Of a stretch of 64,000 nucleotides of DNA, positions 1-9,140 are shown in pieces; position 1 is the first letter of the stretch; the number at the start of each line of letters is the position of its first letter. This DNA comes from an uncultured Acetatifactor sp. GTDB lineage: Bacteria; Bacillota; Clostridia; Lachnospirales; Lachnospiraceae. The notes below the pieces were generated by a model that had not been told where the DNA came from, searched no databases, and saw nothing but the letters and a program-made list of their open reading frames with translations. A program made the position numbers and the translations under genes. The DNA lies in NCBI GenBank assembly GCA_910587555.1, contig CAJULV010000009.1, positions 20,754 through 84,753 of the forward strand. The letters are read 5' to 3'.

Positions 1-46
1 CCGGCAGTTTTTCGCGTCCCAAAATCACGGCCTATCCGGGCCGGGG

Positions 47-407
47 CTACAGCAGGGCGAACAACCCCGCCCCGTGTGCGGACACCGAATCCCGCAGCAC
101 GCCCTCCGCAAGCTTCCTGTCCGTTCCGCTCCAGAGTTCCGTTGCTTTCCGGATACCCGCCGTCCTCCCGGCAAACTGTTCCACCGCTTCCGGCGAACAG
201 GAAATCCGCTGCGCTTCCTCCCGAAAATTGAAAAAAGCAAGGTACTTCCCTCCCGTCTTCCCGTTTAAACAGCTCCAGATAGCGTAATCCTCGTTTTTCT
301 CAAACCATATAATCGGCATTGGCATTCACACGGGCTTCGTTGACAGTCGTGTCATAATAGTCGTAGCTGTTCCAGCCCATGGGGGCTTTGTCCGTTACAT
401 ATTTCAT
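47..407 (-). pseudogene. GH27 alpha-galactosidase remnant (start joined to end)
   Basis: The first 35 codons (407 down to 300) read MKYVTDKAPMGWNSYDYY followed by a TTVNEARVNANADYM-like stretch, which is the typical N-terminus of GH27 alpha-galactosidases (PPMGWNSWD motif). A stop follows at once. In another frame, 325 down to 47 reads a GH27-type C-terminal beta domain: EDYAIWSCL, GKYLAFFNF, then ATELWSGTD and SAHGAGLF, matching the usual DLWSG and VPAHG motifs. The whole catalytic barrel between them is missing and the two ends are out of frame, so this is an internally deleted, inactive gene. It sits beside a sugar uptake locus, which fits loss of a once useful glycosidase. Family assignment is by motif recognition. 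The join between the two ends is seen directly in the sequence. Confidence 0.75.
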
Positions 408-446
408 CGCTGCACCTTCCGCTTCACCGTTGACGACAGAGTTCCC

Positions 447-1724
447 CTACTCCGCTTTCTCTTTTTCTTTATCCTTGTCTTTATCCCTGTGGAAATATTT
501 ATCCAGTTCCTTTCTGGTATCCTCCGGCATTCCCTTTTTCACGGGGACTACCGCCGCATTTGCCATATCTCCGATAATGCGTACCGCAAATTCCACATTC
601 CTGCCCATTGCCTTCTCGCTCAGCGTGGGAAGCAGGTCATGAATCGTATGTATGGATGCCGTCGCCGTCTCCCTGCTCAGCCCCAGGGCCGGAATCTCAT
701 TGTCACAGAACGGGGCGGAATCGCTGGAGTGTACGCCCACCCCTATCTTGGCGGAATAGCCCGTAAGCTTGCAGTACTGCTCCGCAAAGGTCTGCAGCTC
801 CTTCTCCCCTGTTACGACAATTTTATTTGCCCCCAGGATCGTCCCGCACATATCAAAATTGAAGCAGAATACCACCTTCTCCAGCAGCTCGCTGTGCTGC
901 TCCACATAAGCCCTGGAACCCAGCAGCCCCAGTTCCTCGCTGCCGCACCAGATAAAGCGCAGCGTCCTCCTGGCCGGATGTGCCGCAAAATGCCGGAAAA
1001 TCGCCATCAGTGCCACCGCCCCGGTAGCATTGTCCCAGGATCCCGTTCCCAAGGGTACGGAATCATAATGGGCCGTAAGCACAATGCTCTCTTCCTTCAG
1101 GTCCTCCCCTTCTATTACAGCCGTAATATTTCGGCTCTCCGGTTCCGTGTCTTCCTGCTCCAGGGTAAGGCGTATCTTCTCCACTTCCTCGTCCACCAGC
1201 CAAAGCGCATCCGCAGCCGTAATAACAAATCCGGGGATGATCCCATTTCTGCTGAAATGCTCCCGCAGCCGCCTGGGGTACATAGAAGCCTCCTGGGCCG
1301 AAAAATAATATTTTCCCTGCATAACCAGAAACGCAGCCGCATTACGCTCCACCAGGCGCTTATAGACATCCTCATCCCCGAGACCGTTCAGCAGCACAGC
1401 CTTGCCTTCCAGAGAACCGATTCCCGCAAAATCAATCTCCGAGGCATCGTCCAGGTATACCAGCTCACACTCCCTGTCAATGCTGCCCGAACGCAGAAAA
1501 GGCACGCAGGGGATCTCCCGTCCTGCCGCCGTCACGGAGCATTTCTCCACCTTCGCGTCCGGAATCCGGAATGTCTCGTATTCCCCCCGGATGTCCTCCC
1601 TGCCCGCATCCCCGGCAGCCTGGCTGATTTCTTCCACAATCAGCTCCGCTGCCCGCTTCTCTTCCTCGCTTCCGCCCACACGGACAAAGCTTAACTCCTG
1701 TACCAAATCCATCAGTTTCTTCAT
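447..1724 (-). CDS. M28 family zinc metallopeptidase
   Basis: A 425-residue peptidase of family M28 (aminopeptidase Y/IAP type), which cleaves peptides with two co-catalytic zinc ions. The expected metal ligands are visible: His219 in TAHYDSVP, Asp231 in SWDNATG, Glu263/264 in GSEELGLLGS, Asp291 in FNFDMCG and His359 in IHTIHD. A PA-like inserted domain probably spans about residues 90-195. There is no signal peptide, so the enzyme is probably cytoplasmic. The start at 1724 was chosen because AGGAGG lies eight bases upstream; an in-frame ATG 27 codons further up has no such site. The C-terminus is very rich in Lys, Glu and Asp. Peptide substrate is unknown. Confidence 0.88.
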   Translation of the reverse strand: MKKLMDLVQELSFVRVGGSEEEKRAAELIVEEISQAAGDAGREDIRGEYETFRIPDAKVEKCSVTAAGREIPCVPFLRSGSIDRECELVYLDDASEIDFAGIGSLEGKAVLLNGLGDEDVYKRLVERNAAAFLVMQGKYYFSAQEASMYPRRLREHFSRNGIIPGFVITAADALWLVDEEVEKIRLTLEQEDTEPESRNITAVIEGEDLKEESIVLTAHYDSVPLGTGSWDNATGAVALMAIFRHFAAHPARRTLRFIWCGSEELGLLGSRAYVEQHSELLEKVVFCFNFDMCGTILGANKIVVTGEKELQTFAEQYCKLTGYSAKIGVGVHSSDSAPFCDNEIPALGLSRETATASIHTIHDLLPTLSEKAMGRNVEFAVRIIGDMANAAVVPVKKGMPEDTRKELDKYFHRDKDKDKEKEKAE

Positions 1725-1841
1725 ATTCCTGTCCTCCTTGCACATCCCGGCAACGCACAAAACCGGAGCGCCATTTCCGATATTATGGCGCTCCGGCTTC
1801 TTCATGCACCGTCTGGAACCTGCTGTCTATCGATATTTTCA

Positions 1842-2501
1842 TTATACATGGCTTTCCGGCAAATTGCAATAAAAAACCACAGGATGCTTCGTTGAAATAC
1901 CCTGTCCCGTATTGGGCCGCACGGCGCAGTAAGTGGCGTCAGCGATAAACAGCAGCAGCAGTATAAGGCACAGCCCGATACGCCGATTCCGGGAGCTGCC
2001 CCGGTACAGCCTGTCATAAAACGGCAGCAGCAGGCAGACCAGCGCCGTCCCGCCCAGGCCGAACACCACTGCCCCTTCCAGACAGATTCTGCCGTTGAGA
2101 TTCATGAAGTGCCCGCTGTAATCCCACCAGCGGCCATTCCAGATTTGCTCCAAAAACCAGCCGGTAAAGTATTCCAGCCCGGAACAGACACCCGCCGACA
2201 GCAAAAATACCAGCAGCGGCCTTCCTCGAAACCTCCGCAGCAGAAAACTCAGCAATAGCCCGCCCACACCATAAACGGGAAGGTACGGCCCTCTGTATAC
2301 ACCCCTGTTGATAAAGGCATGCTCAGTACACAGAAATAAAAGCACCTCCCAGAGCCATCCGATAAAGGCAACGGTGAAAAACAGCAGCACATAATAATCA
2401 AACCCATGAGATATATTCCTGTTCTTCATACCGGTTAGTATGCCCTGTACCGGCTGCCAATATGTTTCCTCCGGAAACTTTTCGGACCCGTAAAAAAGCA
2501 C
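1842..2501 (-). CDS. CmpB-like putative ABC transporter permease, membrane protein
   Basis: A membrane protein of up to 219 residues resembling the CmpB family (putative type IV ABC permease, PF06541). Visible hallmarks are a helix ending in GWLWEV, then NRGVYRGPYLPVYGVGG, a GLEYFTGWFLE segment and RWWDYSGHFMNLNGRICLEG, followed by two more hydrophobic segments. Such proteins are common in Clostridia and their substrate is unknown. The GTG at 2501 follows AAAGGA; a later ATG at 2429 would give 195 residues and start closer to the first helix, so the start is uncertain. The next gene upstream on this strand (the binding lipoprotein) is separated by a palindromic repeat, so it is probably a separate unit. 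Confidence 0.75.
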   Translation of the reverse strand: MLFYGSEKFPEETYWQPVQGILTGMKNRNISHGFDYYVLLFFTVAFIGWLWEVLLFLCTEHAFINRGVYRGPYLPVYGVGGLLLSFLLRRFRGRPLLVFLLSAGVCSGLEYFTGWFLEQIWNGRWWDYSGHFMNLNGRICLEGAVVFGLGGTALVCLLLPFYDRLYRGSSRNRRIGLCLILLLLFIADATYCAVRPNTGQGISTKHPVVFYCNLPESHV

Positions 2502-2561
2502 CGGCTTCCTTTCGGGACACCGATGCTTTTATTCTTACGTTATGGAGACTTCTGTTATTAT

Positions 2562-2593
2562 GTAACAGTTCAGACAGAGTGCTGAACTGTTAC
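2562..2593. repeat. Palindromic intergenic repeat, short form
   Basis: A perfect 12-bp inverted repeat, GTAACAGTTCAG / CTGAACTGTTAC, with an eight-base loop. The same arms occur at 11891-11949 and 19025-19082, which are longer members of the same family. Without a following T-run it is not a standard terminator, though it could protect the 3' end of the binding-protein mRNA. Confidence 0.75.
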
Positions 2594-2621
2594 GTTATCA
2601 TTGCTTTACAGGTGAGCTTCT

Positions 2622-4310
2622 TTACTGGTTCGCCTTGTACTGCTCGTTCACCTCAGCGATAATGGTGTCATAGCCGTTATCGCGGATACGCTGAAGCTCA
2701 GCCTCAAACGCAGCCTTGTCGATGGCGCCGCAGATGTACTGGGTTCTTGCCGCATTTGCAGCCTCGTCCAGGGTAGCGCCCTCACTGCCGTATGTGGGAG
2801 AGTTCACCAGATAGGACAGGGCAGGGTTCATTACCGCATAGGGCAGAGCCGCCTCATATGCCTCGTTCTGTGCAGCATTGTACTTGTCAACCTGAAGGGG
2901 AACCCTTGCATTGGTTTCCTCGGTGGTAGGCAGGAAAGGAAGCATCTGGTTCAGTCCCAGATAGTTCTCCGCCAGGGCCTTGCCGTCTTCGGTGTTGTCC
3001 GTGTCAATCAGTTCGCCGTCAACCATTTCATAGTTAATGCCTTCCAAGCCGTACTGGGTCAGAATCAGCATCTCGGTATCGTTGAGCTTATCCAGCAGGG
3101 TCAGAGCCGCTTCAATCTTCTCCGGCGTATCCAGAGTGGTGGCGGACAGGGTGAAATATCCCGCATAGCCTGCCGTTGCAAGGGTACGTCCGTTTACTGC
3201 GCCGTACATGGTCATATGGGCGGGTTCATCCGGATTGACCACGGAAGGAGTACGTGTGGCTTCATCTTCAAAATACTTCCAAATACGCTTTCCGGAGTCA
3301 AGAACATCGATAAATACGCCGTTCTCGCCCTTCTTACATCCGTCGGACCAGTTATCGGTAGGCCTGCTGTGCCAGTCCGCAGGCATCAAACCTTCATCGT
3401 ACAGGCTCTTAATGTAATCAACGGCTTCCATGTACTCGGGCTGCATCCAAACGGGTACCAGCTGCCCGTCAACCTCTGCCCAGCCGTTGCCGCAGCCGAA
3501 CCAGGTCTGGATGATGTCAAAGGGTCCTGTATGCTTGGTCATTTCCATGCCGATGGTATCATCAACGCCGTTTCCGTCGGGATCGCCGTAGGTAAATGCC
3601 TTCAGCATCTCCTTCACCGCTTCCGGTGTGTTGGGTTCGGTAAGATTGTACTCATCCTTCAGCTTTTCAAACCAGTCGGTACGATAGCTTAAGCCGTTAC
3701 GCCCTACCACACGGGTTCTGGGAATGGCGATCAGTTTGCCGTCTACAGTCAGGTTTGCTGCCACTTCCTTGGACATGCCGGACAGGTTGGGGTACTTGGC
3801 GCTGTCCCAGACATAGTCGTTCAGATCCACGAATGCCCCCTGCTTTGCCGCTTCCACCACGTTGGCCTTAATCGTACCACCCCAGGTAATGATGTGGGGC
3901 ATGGTGCTGGGATTGGTCAGATACAGGGCGTTCTTGTCCTCCAGGGCATCGTTTGCCACCCAGGTCAGTTCTACGTTCACATTGGTGTAGTCCCTCACCT
4001 GGTTCAGGATCTGCTCCGCATATTCGCCTACATTGTTGCTTCCGGCATTTATGTCGATAACGCTGAAGTTGATGGTCTGGCGCTCTCCGGATGCCTGTTC
4101 GCCGCCGCTCTCTTCACTGCTCTCTTCGCCGCCTGTTTCCTCACTGCTGCTCTCTTCGGAGCCGCCCGCCTGGGAGCTGCTCTCCTCCCCGGAATTTCCT
4201 GCAGGCGCTGAACTGTCGCCGCCGTCACCGTTGCCGCAGGCTGCAGTACCCAGAACCATAGCCGACACCAACGCAAGTGCAAATACCTTGTTCAAACTTT
4301 TTCTTTTCAT
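2622..4310 (-). CDS. Extracellular solute-binding lipoprotein (sugar ABC transporter)
   Basis: A 562-residue lipoprotein that binds a sugar ligand outside the cell for the two permeases encoded downstream. The N-terminus has a basic start, a hydrophobic stretch and the lipobox TAAC (Cys25), followed by a long Ser/Glu/Gly linker up to about residue 85 and then a binding-protein fold. The length and pairing with LplB- and YtcP-type permeases resemble the Bacillus YtcQ/LplA group, which takes up larger oligosaccharides. The start at 4310 has GGAGG eight bases upstream; the open frame extends further but that part has no ribosome site. With the neighbouring PL11 lyase, the likely ligand is a pectin (rhamnogalacturonan) fragment. 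That substrate is inferred from context only. Confidence 0.88.
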   Translation of the reverse strand: MKRKSLNKVFALALVSAMVLGTAACGNGDGGDSSAPAGNSGEESSSQAGGSEESSSEETGGEESSEESGGEQASGERQTINFSVIDINAGSNNVGEYAEQILNQVRDYTNVNVELTWVANDALEDKNALYLTNPSTMPHIITWGGTIKANVVEAAKQGAFVDLNDYVWDSAKYPNLSGMSKEVAANLTVDGKLIAIPRTRVVGRNGLSYRTDWFEKLKDEYNLTEPNTPEAVKEMLKAFTYGDPDGNGVDDTIGMEMTKHTGPFDIIQTWFGCGNGWAEVDGQLVPVWMQPEYMEAVDYIKSLYDEGLMPADWHSRPTDNWSDGCKKGENGVFIDVLDSGKRIWKYFEDEATRTPSVVNPDEPAHMTMYGAVNGRTLATAGYAGYFTLSATTLDTPEKIEAALTLLDKLNDTEMLILTQYGLEGINYEMVDGELIDTDNTEDGKALAENYLGLNQMLPFLPTTEETNARVPLQVDKYNAAQNEAYEAALPYAVMNPALSYLVNSPTYGSEGATLDEAANAARTQYICGAIDKAAFEAELQRIRDNGYDTIIAEVNEQYKANQ

Positions 4311-4429
4311 CTTTTCCTCCTTATAATGATGATTTATGATCACGGCGGCCGGGCCTCCCGGACGTCGGAACCAGCTTATATATCTGTAAGTACTTTCATT
4401 TGCCGTTTCCCCCTGCATTGCAGAAGTAC

Positions 4430-5341
4430 TCAGCCTTTTACTGCCCCTACCATAACGCCCTTGGTAAAATACTTCTGTACGAAGGGATAGATACAGAGGA
4501 CGGGTACCGTGGCGATAACGGTACATGCCATCTTCACCGCCTTGTCCGGGGGCGCCCCGTTCATATCATAGAAATCCATCACCGCGTCCGAGAAAGTTGA
4601 CGACAGCAATATAATAGAACGAAGCTGAATCTGAATCGGGAACTTCTCCGCTGTCTGCAGGTAAATCATGGCGTTGAAATAATCATTCCAGAATCCCACA
4701 CCATAGAACAGGGAAATGGACGCGATAACCGGCTTGGACAGCGGCAGCGCTACCCTGGTAAATATCTGCAGGTCGTTGGCCCCATCCATATAGGAGGCCT
4801 CGTCCAGTTCCACAGGCAGTCCCGTGAAAAACTTTTTGATGATAACCATGTTAAACGGGTTGATCAGGGCCGGCAGCACCAACGCCCAGTAGGTATCATA
4901 CAGCCCGTAGGCATTGATTACCATATAGGAAGGAATCATACCGCCGGAAAACAGCATGGTCACGATTACCAGGTTCATAATCCAGTTCCTGCCCCGGAAA
5001 TGCATCTTGGAAAGAGGATATGCGAAACTCAATGAGAAGAGCATACACATCACCGTTCCCAGGATAGTCAGGATAATGGAATTCTTCAGTCCTCTTAAAA
5101 TATTGGCAGTCCGAATGGCATACTGGTATGCATTCAGGGAAACTTCCGTGGGAATGATGAAAAACGCTTTTTCCGTCAGCTCCTTCTCCGTTGCAAAGGA
5201 ACCTGCCACCACATAGAGGAAGGGCAGAACGGTACTCAGTGCAATCAGTCCCAGTACTACATAAATAATGATATCCACAATCCGGTCCCCAAGGCTCTTC
5301 TTCACCTTGGCGCCTTCTTTTACCACATGCGCTTTCGCCAT
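4430..5341 (-). CDS. Carbohydrate ABC transporter permease (YtcP/LplC type)
   Basis: A 303-residue inner-membrane permease of the binding-protein-dependent sugar importer family, with six predicted helices. The cytoplasmic EAA-type loop that docks on the ATPase is seen as SYMDGANDLQIFTRVALPLS. The C-terminus KYFTKGVMVGAVKG is typical of YtcP/LplC proteins. It starts 18 bases after the first permease and has AAGGAGG upstream, and the binding-protein gene follows 119 bases on, so the three form one operon. As usual for this group no ATP-binding gene is present; a shared MsmX-like ATPase encoded elsewhere probably drives it. Confidence 0.9.
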   Translation of the reverse strand: MAKAHVVKEGAKVKKSLGDRIVDIIIYVVLGLIALSTVLPFLYVVAGSFATEKELTEKAFFIIPTEVSLNAYQYAIRTANILRGLKNSIILTILGTVMCMLFSLSFAYPLSKMHFRGRNWIMNLVIVTMLFSGGMIPSYMVINAYGLYDTYWALVLPALINPFNMVIIKKFFTGLPVELDEASYMDGANDLQIFTRVALPLSKPVIASISLFYGVGFWNDYFNAMIYLQTAEKFPIQIQLRSIILLSSTFSDAVMDFYDMNGAPPDKAVKMACTVIATVPVLCIYPFVQKYFTKGVMVGAVKG

Positions 5342-5359
5342 TATGTATCGCCCTCCTTT

Positions 5360-6331
5360 CTAATAGATGCCGCTCTCGCCGCAGGCCTTGGCCACCCGGT
5401 CCGAGATTATCACCAGTATCATACCCACTACGGATTTAAACATACCTGCCGCTGCAGAGAAGGAATACTGCCCCTGGCGGATACCTCTCATATAGATATA
5501 GGTATCAAACACCTCTGCCCTTGCCACATTCAGGTCGTTCCTCATCAGGAAAATTTGTTCATAGCCTGTATTCAGGATGCCGCCCACACGGAGAATGAAC
5601 ATCATCACGATAGTGCCGCGGATGGCAGGCAGGGTAATGTGCCACATCAGCCTCCAGCGTCCGGCACCGTCCACTCTGGCCGCCTCGTACAGTTCCTGGT
5701 CCACACCGGCCAGCGCCGCCAGGAATATGATAGTGCCGTATCCGGTCTCTCTCCAGATATCCTGGCCCACAATCAATCCCCAGAAGGTAGAACTCTTGGA
5801 GAGTACATCCCATGTGCTGCCCGTAATGTTCTTTATTATGATATTGATAATACCGTCCGACACATTGAACAGCTGATATGTCAGGCTGGCCACGATAACC
5901 CAGGACACAAAGTGCGGTATATAAACCAGGGTCTGTACCACCCTCTTGTACCCGCTGTGCCGCACCTCATTTAAGAATAAGGATAAAATGATGGGCGCCG
6001 GGAAAAACAATACCAGCTGCAGAAGGCTGATTCCCAGCGTATTCACCAGCAGCTTGGAGAAATCATTACCTGTGAAGAACTTGATAAACTGGCCAAATCC
6101 GCACCACGGACTGCCCCACATGCCCTGGAACGGACTGTATTCCTTAAAAGCAATGACCAGTCCTCCCATGGGAATATAACGGAACAGGATAAAATACAAT
6201 ACACCCGGCAGCAGAAGAAAATACAGCCACTTGTGCTGGAACATGTACTGAAGCGTACTCATCCTCTGCACCCGCATGGTCCGTCCATCCTCAAGCGTGA
6301 TGTATCCCTTCTTCATTTTTGTTTTTGCCAT
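5360..6331 (-). CDS. Sugar ABC transporter permease (LplB/YteP type)
   Basis: A 323-residue permease, first gene of the uptake operon. It has six hydrophobic segments, the LplB-like opening YFLLLPGVLYFILFRYIPM and the EAA loop AARVDGAGRWRLMWHITLPA. Partner of the YtcP-type permease downstream. The start has GAAAGGTGG about seven bases upstream. A weak promoter lies about 90 bases ahead, as is usual for genes switched on by AraC-type activators, and the next gene upstream encodes such a regulator. Transport of pectin-derived oligosaccharides is inferred from the PL11 lyase in the same locus. Confidence 0.9.
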   Translation of the reverse strand: MAKTKMKKGYITLEDGRTMRVQRMSTLQYMFQHKWLYFLLLPGVLYFILFRYIPMGGLVIAFKEYSPFQGMWGSPWCGFGQFIKFFTGNDFSKLLVNTLGISLLQLVLFFPAPIILSLFLNEVRHSGYKRVVQTLVYIPHFVSWVIVASLTYQLFNVSDGIINIIIKNITGSTWDVLSKSSTFWGLIVGQDIWRETGYGTIIFLAALAGVDQELYEAARVDGAGRWRLMWHITLPAIRGTIVMMFILRVGGILNTGYEQIFLMRNDLNVARAEVFDTYIYMRGIRQGQYSFSAAAGMFKSVVGMILVIISDRVAKACGESGIY

Positions 6332-6421
6332 ACCGATCCACCTTTCTCTATGTACGTTTTATACGTTCGGGTTTCGTCATTTTGTCGGTTTTCCGTGTCA
6401 TTTGCGTTTCCCGATAGTGCA

Positions 6422-6450
6422 ATTTTAACCTCTTTAACAGATTACGTCTA
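6422..6450 (-). promoter_or_regulatory. Candidate promoter of the sugar ABC operon
   Basis: TAGACG and TAAAAT lie 17 bp apart, about 90 bases before the first permease gene. The -35 box is poor, which fits a promoter that needs the neighbouring AraC-type activator. The rest of the 415-base gap (6332-6746) holds a terminator and no coding signal. Confidence 0.45.
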
Positions 6451-6521
6451 TAATCACTTTATTTAATTTTATTTTCGGCCTTCCGTTTTTCCACATTTTG
6501 TGCAGTTTGCCTGACTATAAA

Positions 6522-6580
6522 TAAAAAATAATCACTTTCTTACTGCTTTATAAAACCAGAAAGAAAATGATTATTTTTGT
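6522..6580 (-). terminator. Rho-independent terminator after the AraC-type regulator
   Basis: A long A/T-rich hairpin, with arms AATAATCA-TTTCTT and AAGAAA-TGATTATT, followed by a T-run on the minus strand and A-runs that also give a T-run on the plus strand. It separates the regulator gene from the ABC operon. Confidence 0.75.
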
Positions 6581-6746
6581 AAAAAATCCTTATAAAATCA
6601 CGAGATCCGCATACATGAAAAACCTGTCCTCCCGGACGGCAAGATAACTACGCTCACGTAGTCATTTTGTGCAATATGCACGCACGCCGCTCCGGACAGC
6701 CCCCGCTGCCCGCCTGCCGCCATGCCCTCAGAATATCCCTTCCGGT

Positions 6747-9083
6747 TCAGTACAGCTTCCGATACTTCCCGGGCGTCACCCCGGTACTCTTGCTGAAGAA
6801 GCGGATAAAGTTCTGGGCATTGGTGTAATTGAGCCTGACGGCAATCTCTGCCACAGACAGATCCGTCTGCAGTAGCAGGTGAATGGCCTCCTCCAGCTTA
6901 TACTCTTCCAGATAGTCGCTGAAGGATTTTCCCTTCTCCATTTTGAGTACCTTCCATATATAAGTAGGGTGGACCCCCAGGGCATCCGCACACTCCGACA
7001 GGGTAATATTGCCCTTGCTCTCCCGGATCTGCTTCTCAATCTCCTGCATCATGGAATAGGAATTGTCCTCCAGAAGCACCGTCCTGGCCGCCAGAATGGG
7101 ATCGATGAGCAGATATTTCATCTGGCGCCGTGCCCTGGACGGCTCTATGACCTCTATCATCTCGTCATAAAGCCGCCTCAGCCCGTTGGGATAGAGCTTC
7201 TCAATATCCAGCTTCGTATCAATGGCCGCCAGGAGAATGGCATTCACCATGCGCAGGATGTACACCATGGCCTTCTCATGGGAGTCCTCTCCCCGCAGCT
7301 CCTGGCTGAATTCGTCGATAAGCTTGTAGCACTGCTCCTTATCCATGGCCTTGATGGAATTCTGAATTTCCTTCTCGTACATCTGATTATAGGAATTTGC
7401 CCGCATGGTGGTACTGGACAGGAAAAAGCGGCAGTCCTCCCTGCCGGACCCGCCCCTTCCGGACTCGGTTCCCTCCTCCTGCGGCTCGCCTGCCGACATC
7501 CTGGTCTCCTGAGTCAGGGCGCTGATGCTCTCCCGATAAGCCGCCCGGATATGGCGGCTGCCGGTATGGGTGGCGCTGACCCCCATCAGGACACGGTAGC
7601 CGTAATGCTCCTCGGCAAAAGCCTGTATCCCGTCATGGAACTTCATAATCTGCTCCAGCAGAACCGCCTCGTCGTCCTCCCCGAACAGCCCGAAAATGGC
7701 GCAGGCATTGTATACAATGGGCATCCAGGTCATCTCTTTCAGCTCCGCAGGCAGCGCCTCCACCAGCTTCAGGCAGATGGCATCCTCATTCACATTGCTC
7801 TGGGTCTCGCTCTCGTCCCGCAGGTTCAGCACCACCACCGCGGAGGCAAAGTATTTGCAGCGCCGCAGATGCAGCCCCTCAAAGTACTCGCTCCACTCGT
7901 CCTCGGTGCGCACCTCCCCGCGAATCAGGCGCAGTTCAAACAGCTCCAGCAGCTTCTCCTTCTGCTGGTACATCATCGCTTCCAGTACCTGCCTGTCATT
8001 TTTCATATCCGCGAACCGGCTTGCCAGAAACTGCAGTTCGTTTCCGTCGATCTTCTGCTCTACCTCGGACACCCCCTGCACCAGCCTGCCCACCGGTCGG
8101 TAGATCGTATATGAAGTCATGAAAAAACAGGTGGCCACAATAATCAGGATGGACAGCAGGATCACCCCCGACAGCTTCGCGCCCGCAAACTGTCCCCGGT
8201 TCATGTCATAGCAGATATAGTATTCCCATCCCAGCACGTCCGACTGCCCGGCGGATATCATATAGTCAGATACCCCCCCTAATTTCACTTTCCTGCTCCT
8301 TCCCGCCAGGCTTCCCCCATCCCTCAGCTCCCTGCAGCTCTCCGTCAGCCGCTCGTCCGTGGAATAAACCGGCTCCCCCCGGGAATCCAGCACCACCAGC
8401 TCCTCGCTGCTGCCCAGCATCTGGCTGATCCACTTCTTCCAGGTGTTCATATTGAGATTGGCCACAAACAGGGCGTTGGGATCCGACAGCAGATTGGAGA
8501 AGCACATCACCAGGCTGATGCCGTCCTTCCTGACACTGACCTGATAAGCATAATTCTTCACCCTCTCAATCTCGGTCATTTCATTGTACAGCCAGTAATT
8601 TTTGTCCAGTACTCCCCGGTTCCTGTCAGCCAGTTCATAGAGTGCTTCGCTGTTCGCCACCTCATTGAGTGGAAATATGCCCGTGCTGCCCAGCACCCAT
8701 CCCGTCCGGAAATTCGTGAGATAATAGCTGCCAATATAATCCATAAAGATCTTTTCTCCGGCCATAATCTCCAAAGCCGCCTTGCTCTCTTTGTAATCCG
8801 AGTAATGCAGCTCGTTTTCCAGAACCCATTTAAAATCATCCGAATCCACGAAAGAAATGTAATACTGTTTTAAATTATCCAGTCTTTCGTCTACCTGGCT
8901 CACAATCCGCGCTACCGAATTGTCCGCTTCCCTCCCGGCCGCTTCCTGGCGCTGCTCCTGATAATCCAGATAGATATACGCGGCAAAGGCAATCAGCATA
9001 ATGCCCATCAGGCTTAAGATGCACAGATAAATCACATATTTATAGGGCAATCTGCCGATTGCCGATTTTATCTTATTCCACAA
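6747..9083 (-). CDS. Membrane-bound AraC-family regulator with extracellular sensor
   Basis: A 778-residue one-component regulator. The first membrane helix is at about residues 18-37, then an extracytoplasmic region (about 40-290, Cache-like length), a second helix at about 300-322, a long cytoplasmic linker, and a C-terminal AraC DNA-binding domain (about 675-778). The last holds two helix-turn-helix units, ending in NYTNAQNFIRFFSKSTG and TPGKYRKLY. Proteins of this build (YesN-like single-chain regulators) sense a sugar outside the cell and activate nearby transport genes. Here it lies between the ABC operon and the PL11 lyase, its likely targets. The start is TTG with AGGAG seven to eight bases upstream. 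An Arg/Gly/Ser-rich stretch sits near residue 540. Confidence 0.88.
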   Translation of the reverse strand: MWNKIKSAIGRLPYKYVIYLCILSLMGIMLIAFAAYIYLDYQEQRQEAAGREADNSVARIVSQVDERLDNLKQYYISFVDSDDFKWVLENELHYSDYKESKAALEIMAGEKIFMDYIGSYYLTNFRTGWVLGSTGIFPLNEVANSEALYELADRNRGVLDKNYWLYNEMTEIERVKNYAYQVSVRKDGISLVMCFSNLLSDPNALFVANLNMNTWKKWISQMLGSSEELVVLDSRGEPVYSTDERLTESCRELRDGGSLAGRSRKVKLGGVSDYMISAGQSDVLGWEYYICYDMNRGQFAGAKLSGVILLSILIIVATCFFMTSYTIYRPVGRLVQGVSEVEQKIDGNELQFLASRFADMKNDRQVLEAMMYQQKEKLLELFELRLIRGEVRTEDEWSEYFEGLHLRRCKYFASAVVVLNLRDESETQSNVNEDAICLKLVEALPAELKEMTWMPIVYNACAIFGLFGEDDEAVLLEQIMKFHDGIQAFAEEHYGYRVLMGVSATHTGSRHIRAAYRESISALTQETRMSAGEPQEEGTESGRGGSGREDCRFFLSSTTMRANSYNQMYEKEIQNSIKAMDKEQCYKLIDEFSQELRGEDSHEKAMVYILRMVNAILLAAIDTKLDIEKLYPNGLRRLYDEMIEVIEPSRARRQMKYLLIDPILAARTVLLEDNSYSMMQEIEKQIRESKGNITLSECADALGVHPTYIWKVLKMEKGKSFSDYLEEYKLEEAIHLLLQTDLSVAEIAVRLNYTNAQNFIRFFSKSTGVTPGKYRKLY

Positions 9084-9140
9084 ATCAATTTCTCCTGCTT
9101 TCAGTTACATCCGTTCCGTGTCCGAATCGAACCGATGCTT

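Noticed and set aside
2562..2593. Rho-independent terminator
   Set aside because: Perfect stem but no T-run on either strand, and it shares arms with the intergenic repeat family.
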